A stretch of DNA of 11,419 nucleotides from Dehalococcoidales bacterium (GTDB lineage Bacteria > Chloroflexota > Dehalococcoidia > Dehalococcoidales > RBG-16-60-22): assembly GCA_030606585.1 (NCBI GenBank), contig JAUWGD010000046.1, positions 1 through 11,419 of the forward strand, read 5' to 3'. A program made the position numbers and the translations under genes. Shown in pieces: positions 7,154 through 11,419 of this stretch (the stretch's first letter is position 1; every line of letters starts with the position of its first letter). The notes under the pieces were generated by a model. The model was not told the DNA's origin. It did not search any database and saw only the letters and a program-made list of their open reading frames with translations.

Positions 7154-8368
7154 ATGAAGATGGCTCTCGAAGGGATAAGGGTACTGGACGTCAGCGAGGC
7201 GGGGCTGGCACCCGTGTGCTGCCGTATTCTGGCTGATATGGGCGCCGAGGTCATCAAGGTGGAGCGAACGGGCGCCGGCGACCAGACCCGCGGCATTCTG
7301 GAAATAAGCGGCAACGTGCCGATTTACGATATCAATTATGTTTTCGAGTTCTATAACTTCAACAAAAAGGGCATTACATTAGATTTGAAGAAGAAAGAAG
7401 GGCAGGAGATACTCTATAAACTGGTGGAGAAGTCCGATGTTTTTGTCTGTAACTTCCGGCCGCACGCCCTGAAAAGCCTTGGCTTGGAATATAAAACAAT
7501 ATCAAAAATCAACCCCCGTATCATTTATACTCACCTCTCCGGCTACGGACTGCACGGCCCGGAGAAAGACGTCGGCGCTTACGACTTCGTCGGGTACTGG
7601 GCGCGGAGCGGCGTCATGGCGGCGCTGGGCGAGCCGGGCACGCCTTTACCCTTCCAGCTGCCGGGCTTCGGCGATAACACCACCGGTATGTATGCGGCCT
7701 GCGCTATAATGATGGCACTTTTCCACCGCGAGCGCACCGGCGAAGGCCAGGAAGTCTGCGTTTCCCTCGTCGGCGGGGGGATATGGTCGATGGGCATCGT
7801 CCTGTCGTCCGTGCTGGCGACGGGCCTGGAATATCCGCGCGTCTCCCGCACCTGCCAGAGCAATCCTATCTTTAACAGCTACGAATGCGCCGACGGTAAC
7901 TGGCTACAGCTGGCCTGCATCCAGGGCGACCGTTACTGGTCAAACGTCTGTCAGGCGCTGGATATATGTGAACTGGAGCACGACCCGCGGTTTGAGACAC
8001 ATGAATTACGCATGGAGAACCACGAAGCCTTAATCCCGGTACTGGATAAGGTTTTCAAGTCCCGGAATAGGGATGAATGGGCGGAGCGACTCAGCCAGCA
8101 AGAGATTATCTGGACGCTGGTCAAAACGCCGGCGGATGTCGCCACCGACCCCACCCCCTGGGCGGACGGCTATTTCCGGGAAATCGACCACCCGGCGGGG
8201 AAAAAGCTTAAAATTATTATGCCGCCGTGGCAGTTCAGCAAGACCCCTCCGACTATCCGGAACACGGCGCCGGAGTTCGGCCAGCATACCGAGGAAGTGC
8301 TCACCGAAACACTGGGCTATAGCTGGGATGATGTGACCGCTTTCAAGGATAAAGGGGTCATAAGCTAG
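7154..8368 (+). CDS. CaiB/BaiF (class III) family CoA-transferase
   Basis: Class III CoA-transferase, 404 aa (family about 400), cytosolic, expected to move CoA from a donor thioester such as succinyl-CoA to a carboxylic acid. The N terminus LEGIRVLDVSEAG and the ADMGAEVIKVE strand (28-38) are the family opening. The catalytic Asp is Asp174 in GFGDNTTG, aligned with the Asp that forms the acyl-anhydride in formyl-CoA transferase. Then come the helix AACAIMMALFHRERTGEGQ and the interlocking C-terminal domain with NPIFNSYECADGNW, a common family block. A longer frame opens at 7085, but its first 23 residues are coded by a palindromic repeat, so the ATG at 7154 behind GGAGGAGG is preferred. The next gene follows after 17 bases. 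It probably activates the pathway acid or exchanges CoA between intermediates; the substrate is unknown. Confidence 0.9.
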   Translation: MKMALEGIRVLDVSEAGLAPVCCRILADMGAEVIKVERTGAGDQTRGILEISGNVPIYDINYVFEFYNFNKKGITLDLKKKEGQEILYKLVEKSDVFVCNFRPHALKSLGLEYKTISKINPRIIYTHLSGYGLHGPEKDVGAYDFVGYWARSGVMAALGEPGTPLPFQLPGFGDNTTGMYAACAIMMALFHRERTGEGQEVCVSLVGGGIWSMGIVLSSVLATGLEYPRVSRTCQSNPIFNSYECADGNWLQLACIQGDRYWSNVCQALDICELEHDPRFETHELRMENHEALIPVLDKVFKSRNRDEWAERLSQQEIIWTLVKTPADVATDPTPWADGYFREIDHPAGKKLKIIMPPWQFSKTPPTIRNTAPEFGQHTEEVLTETLGYSWDDVTAFKDKGVIS

Positions 8369-8385
8369 GACCAAAGGAGACATTA

Positions 8386-9324
8386 ATGGGTGAACTGTTA
8401 AAGGGAAGAGTCGCTGTCGTTACGGGCTCCGGGAAAGGCTTGGGACGCGCCGAGGCTATGGGACTGGCGGCGCAGGGAGCCGGAGTCGTGGTTAATGACC
8501 TCGGCGCGGCTATCGACGGCAGCGGCTCCTCCAGGAACCCGGCTGATGAAGTCGTCGCCGAGATAAAAAATGCCGGCGGCGCGGCGGCTGCCAGCTATGC
8601 CAGCGTGGCGACCGTCGAAGGGGCGGAGAGCATTATTAAAACGGCGCTGGACAGCTTCGGGCGCATCGATGTTATGGTAAATAACGCCGGTTTCACCATC
8701 GACCGCATGGTATACAACGTTACCGACGAAGAATGGGACGCGGTGATAAAGACCAACCTCTACGGCACCTTTTACTGCACCCGCGCCGCCTGTAGAGCCA
8801 TGAGGAAACAGGGCTACGGCAGGATTATCAATACGTCCTCTCACTCCGGACTGGGCAACATGGGACAGGTGAGCTACTCCGCCGCTAAGGAGGGAATCGT
8901 CGGCCTGACGCGCACGGTGGCGAGGGACATGGGGAGATACGGCGTGACCTGCAATGCCATCAGGCCGGTGGCCGGGACGAGGGGTGTCCGTGAACTCATC
9001 GAGAAGAAGGGACTCAAGGAAGCGTGGGCTAAAACCTGGGGAGAAGAGAACGCCGAAAAAAGGATTAAGCAGATGCTTGAGGTCAATCTCCCCGAGGATG
9101 TTGCCAACCTGGTGATTTATCTCGCCAGCGAAAAAGCGGATAACGTCAACGGCTGCATTTTTGAGGTCTGGCACGGGCACGTCGGCATTTACACCGACCC
9201 CCCGCCGGTGGAGCAGGTGCTCCAGAAGGACGGCCGCTGGACGCCCGAAGAGCTGGCCGAGGCTATGCCGGGGACGCTGACCAGAGACAAAGTCCGCGAA
9301 ATACCGCCTTTTTTCCCGTTTTAA
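8386..9324 (+). CDS. SDR family oxidoreductase (17-beta-HSD4/MaoC-associated type)
   Basis: Second short-chain dehydrogenase, 312 aa, about 60 longer than the classical form. The cofactor motif is TGSGKGLG (13-20), with VVNDLG (35-40) placing Asp38 where an NAD-type acidic residue is expected. NNAG is at 99-102, the tetrad Asn at 124 (TNLYG), Ser at 151/152, and Tyr164 and Lys168 (YSAAK). All four catalytic positions are filled. The VVNDLG motif and an insertion after it (residues 41-52, Gly/Ser-rich) recall the dehydrogenase domain of multifunctional beta-oxidation enzymes, so a 3-hydroxyacyl-CoA substrate is likely. The extra C-terminal part (about 262-312) contains WTPEELAEAMP, seen in related bacterial homologues. 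AAAGGAGA sits 6 bases before the ATG. Family call firm; substrate inferred. It is not a close copy of the SDR at 3509, so recent duplication is unlikely. Confidence 0.88.
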   Translation: MGELLKGRVAVVTGSGKGLGRAEAMGLAAQGAGVVVNDLGAAIDGSGSSRNPADEVVAEIKNAGGAAAASYASVATVEGAESIIKTALDSFGRIDVMVNNAGFTIDRMVYNVTDEEWDAVIKTNLYGTFYCTRAACRAMRKQGYGRIINTSSHSGLGNMGQVSYSAAKEGIVGLTRTVARDMGRYGVTCNAIRPVAGTRGVRELIEKKGLKEAWAKTWGEENAEKRIKQMLEVNLPEDVANLVIYLASEKADNVNGCIFEVWHGHVGIYTDPPPVEQVLQKDGRWTPEELAEAMPGTLTRDKVREIPPFFPF

Positions 9325-9347
9325 TATTCAATTAAGGAGGAAAACTC

Positions 9348-9779
9348 ATGGTAAATAAAATCGACCATATCGCCATCGTCGTCAAGGATGCCGATGAAGC
9401 CCTAAAGGTTTATTCCGAGATGTTCGACTTTGAGGTCGTAGAGGAAATGGGGGGACCGGGTGGGGAGTTTAAAGCCGTGCTGGTGAGGGTGGGCGATATC
9501 ACGCTGGAATTCCTCCAGCCGCTCACCGACGAAGGGAGCTTTGCGAAGTTCCTCAAGGAGCGCGGTGGTGGTCTGCACCACGTATCATTCGCCACCAACA
9601 ATATCGAACATGACCTGAAGACACTAAAAGCACAGGGTAAGCACCTGCTGAACGAAGAACCGATGTCTCTCCCCTCGGCCAAGATAGCCTTCATTCACCC
9701 TGATGCCGCGGAAAACGTGCTCATAGAGCTGGTGCAGAGAAGCCACGATCTCCCGGACTATACTGTTAAGCTGGCATAA
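9348..9779 (+). CDS. VOC family protein, methylmalonyl-CoA epimerase-like
   Basis: Small vicinal-oxygen-chelate protein, 143 aa, matching methylmalonyl-CoA epimerase in length (about 135-150) and pattern: KIDHIAIVVKD at the start with His7, ITLEFLQP in the middle with Glu54, GGGLHHVSF with His77/His78, and ENVLIELVQ at the end with Glu127. His7, one of the His77/78 pair and Glu127 are the expected metal ligands. The enzyme would invert the stereocentre next to a CoA thioester, converting (S)- to (R)-methylmalonyl-CoA or a related branched acyl-CoA. No mutase or carboxylase genes lie in the window, so a pathway-specific epimerase is as likely as the propionate one. AAGGAGG stands 8 bases before the ATG, and the gene sits 23 bases after the SDR stop as last gene of the + strand block. 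No clear hairpin terminator is seen in the 35 bases to the convergent gene. Confidence 0.85.
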   Translation: MVNKIDHIAIVVKDADEALKVYSEMFDFEVVEEMGGPGGEFKAVLVRVGDITLEFLQPLTDEGSFAKFLKERGGGLHHVSFATNNIEHDLKTLKAQGKHLLNEEPMSLPSAKIAFIHPDAAENVLIELVQRSHDLPDYTVKLA

Positions 9780-9814
9780 CCCGTTAGAAGTATCGGGAAG
9801 TTACCATCCTGACT

Positions 9815-11197
9815 TCAGGCGACCAGCAGCGGAATCAGCTTTTTGACGCTGTCCAGTTTATCCAGGTATTCGAGCATCTGGAGCAGTTCTGTCGCCTTCT
9901 GCTTTGATATCCTCTCGGAAAACTCGACATTAGTCCAGAATTTGGCGATTATCTCTTCTTTGGACATCGGGTTAGTCTGGGGGTCGCCTTTAACCGCCTC
10001 GCAGGACTCGGTGAACTCCAGCCCATTTTTGAGGGTTACGGTCAGCTTGGCGGCTTCGAATTTTACGTACGCGCTGGGCGTGAGCTTTATCTTCTGGATG
10101 AAGTCGGTTATATGGGGGTTGCGTATCGCTTTCTCGGTGAAATGCTCCGGCTTGACGCTTCCGTAGAGAAACGCCGTCGCTACCACGTACTGGTAGCTGA
10201 AGGCGGCATTGATGTGCGGGAATGCCCCGATTTTAAATGGACTGCCGCAGATATGGTCGATGCCTCCCTGAGCGAGGTCGAGATTTATTTCCTGTATATC
10301 GTCCGTCTTGATGTCATGTTTACCCAGTATCGATAGGGCGCAGTCAATGGCGGCATGTGGGATGCGGCAGCAGGGATAGGGCTTGATAGTACCGTCGGCG
10401 TAATATACCGTACCCAGGTCGCGGCTCAGGTACTCCGGTTTCTGACAGCCCTCGGTGAACATCTTGTAGTAGCCGAACTTGCTGAACAATGCGTCCTCCG
10501 GGCCCGTCCAGCCGGCTTTAGCCAGCTGCGCGGAGAAAACGCCCGCCCGGGCCGATAGCCCCTGCGGCAGCTTGAAGGCCGTGGTGCCGTCCCAGATTAT
10601 CTGGAAGGTGCTGCCGATCTGGTTGAGGACGATGCCGAAGGCGTTTCTCATCTGGACTTTGTCCAGTCCCAGCAGACGACCGGCGATGGCCGCCGCCCCG
10701 AAGGCGTTAACCGTGCCGGTGCCGTCCCAGCCCAGGGTAAAGCCGAAGCCCGAGGCGGCCAGTATACGCGATGCAACATCATCCCCGATGAGCAGGGCGG
10801 TAATCAGCTCCCGGCCGCTGGCATCAACTGCCTCGCTCATGCTGATGGCGGTGGGTACGGTAGTGCCGCTGATATGCCCCGGCGTATTGACGCCGTCCAC
10901 CAGGGGACTCACCGGCTCGAAATCGAAAGAACGCGCCATGACGCTGTTGACCATGGCGGCGTTTGCGGCGGGCACTTTACCTCCATGGACCAGGATGGTG
11001 GCTTCTTTCTTACCCCCATCTTTCCGTAAGAGCCCGACGAGTTCGGGATTACCCGTATCGCCGGAACCGCCTATCAGGCAGCCCACCGTATCTATAATGC
11101 GGTACTTCGTGCTCTCCAGCGTTGCCGCGTCGAAGTTTTTAAAGCGCGTTTCCAGCGCGTTGGCGGCAAGTTTTTCGATTGGTGTGTCATTGTCCAT
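9815..11197 (-). CDS. MmgE/PrpD family protein
   Basis: Member of the MmgE/PrpD family (2-methylcitrate dehydratase, cis-aconitate decarboxylase and relatives), 460 aa, the usual length. Recognisable blocks: RIIDTVGCLIGG near residue 33; the AAMVNSVMARSFDFE segment followed by GHISGTTVPTAISMSEA, which forms the substrate pocket region; GWDGTGTVNAFGAAAIAGRLLGLD in the helical domain; FKLPQGLSARAGVFSAQLA; and the second-domain motif KPYPCCRIPHAAID. No obvious defect is seen. GGGAGG (complement of 11204-11209) lies 6 bases before the ATG. It is the second gene of a - strand unit, 33 bases behind an enolase-superfamily gene, and points toward the + strand operon. The family acts on hydroxy or unsaturated di- and tricarboxylic acids; many members next to CoA-transferase genes have no known substrate. 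Specific activity is not assigned. Confidence 0.9.
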   Translation of the reverse strand: MDNDTPIEKLAANALETRFKNFDAATLESTKYRIIDTVGCLIGGSGDTGNPELVGLLRKDGGKKEATILVHGGKVPAANAAMVNSVMARSFDFEPVSPLVDGVNTPGHISGTTVPTAISMSEAVDASGRELITALLIGDDVASRILAASGFGFTLGWDGTGTVNAFGAAAIAGRLLGLDKVQMRNAFGIVLNQIGSTFQIIWDGTTAFKLPQGLSARAGVFSAQLAKAGWTGPEDALFSKFGYYKMFTEGCQKPEYLSRDLGTVYYADGTIKPYPCCRIPHAAIDCALSILGKHDIKTDDIQEINLDLAQGGIDHICGSPFKIGAFPHINAAFSYQYVVATAFLYGSVKPEHFTEKAIRNPHITDFIQKIKLTPSAYVKFEAAKLTVTLKNGLEFTESCEAVKGDPQTNPMSKEEIIAKFWTNVEFSERISKQKATELLQMLEYLDKLDSVKKLIPLLVA

Positions 11198-11230
11198 AAT
11201 TGACCTCCCGGCGTCTCACCTGTATGCCGC

Positions 11231-11419
11231 CTATTTCCCTATTACCGTCGGGCTCTTGCCGCGAGTTGCCAGCGTCTTAACCGCGGCCTCGTTAAGTTCG
11301 ACCCCTAAGCCGGGCCCCTCGGGCGGGTAGAGGAAGCCTTTTTCGTACCTGGGGACTTTGACGGCGAGGTCGTTCTTCAGCGGGGTGCTGACCGTATCGT
11401 GTATGTTATAGAGATTCAG
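11231..11419 (-). CDS. Enolase-superfamily protein, C-terminal fragment (mandelate racemase/muconate lactonizing type)
   Basis: The last 62 codons of a gene whose start lies beyond the window edge. The reading frame is open from base 11419 to a TAG at 11233-11231. The translation opens with LNLYNIHDTV, continues through DLAVKVPRYEKG and contains PPEGPGLGVELNEAAVKTL, then ends KSPTVIGK. The GPGLGVELNE motif is the usual close of mandelate racemase/muconate lactonizing enzyme barrels, after the last beta strand. Catalytic Lys and metal-binding acid residues lie in the missing upstream part, so the reaction (dehydration, racemisation or cycloisomerisation of a carboxylate) cannot be judged. It reads toward the MmgE/PrpD gene 33 bases away and is likely co-transcribed with it. 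It ends at the window edge and is not visibly broken. Confidence 0.75.
   Translation of the reverse strand: MNLYNIHDTVSTPLKNDLAVKVPRYEKGFLYPPEGPGLGVELNEAAVKTLATRGKSPTVIGK

Noticed and set aside
9787..9816. GAAGT/ACTTC pairs between the convergent genes as a bidirectional terminator
   Set aside because: The stem is five pairs with a ten-base loop and has no T tract on either side.
10479..11330. 283-codon reading frame opposite the MmgE/PrpD gene
   Set aside because: It is Ser/Pro/Ala-rich with no family motifs, while the opposite strand has clear MmgE/PrpD blocks and a ribosome binding site.

Overview
The window reads as a bacterial chromosome segment of moderately high GC, densely coded, with strong Shine-Dalgarno sites (GGGAGG, AAGGAGG) before most genes. 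It has no rRNA, tRNA, ribosomal protein or other lineage marker. The mix of a CotH/VTC/DUF4956 trio, CoA-thioester genes of a kind common in anaerobic soil and sediment bacteria, and a TGTCATTGCGAG palindromic repeat suggests an uncultured Chloroflexota (Dehalococcoidia-like) or another deep-branching anaerobe. This placement is inference and not firm.

Region A (12-3320, + strand) is a three-gene unit: a CotH-family lipoprotein kinase, a VTC-type polyphosphate polymerase domain protein and a DUF4956 four-helix membrane protein. Together they look like a cell-envelope system for making, moving or transferring phosphate or polyphosphate.

Region B (3436-9779, + strand) opens with a good sigma70-type promoter and carries six co-directional genes: an SDR oxidoreductase, an HMG-CoA-synthase-fold protein fused to a DUF35 zinc-ribbon/OB domain, an SCP2-type thiolase, a CaiB/BaiF (class III) CoA-transferase, a second SDR and a VOC/methylmalonyl-CoA-epimerase-like protein. 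The set suggests activation of an organic acid to its CoA ester, oxidation of hydroxyl groups and thiolytic cleavage. Its parts resemble those of the benzylsuccinate beta-oxidation (bbs) operons, without the acyl-CoA dehydrogenase and hydratase. The HMG-CoA-synthase-like part appears, by eye, to have lost its catalytic Glu/Cys/His residues. A palindromic intergenic repeat separates the thiolase and CoA-transferase genes.

Region C (9815-11419, - strand) runs convergently: the 3' end of an enolase-superfamily (mandelate racemase/muconate lactonizing type) gene, followed by an MmgE/PrpD-family gene. These add likely sugar-acid or hydroxy-acid dehydratase or isomerase functions. The substrate of regions B and C cannot be read from the sequence.
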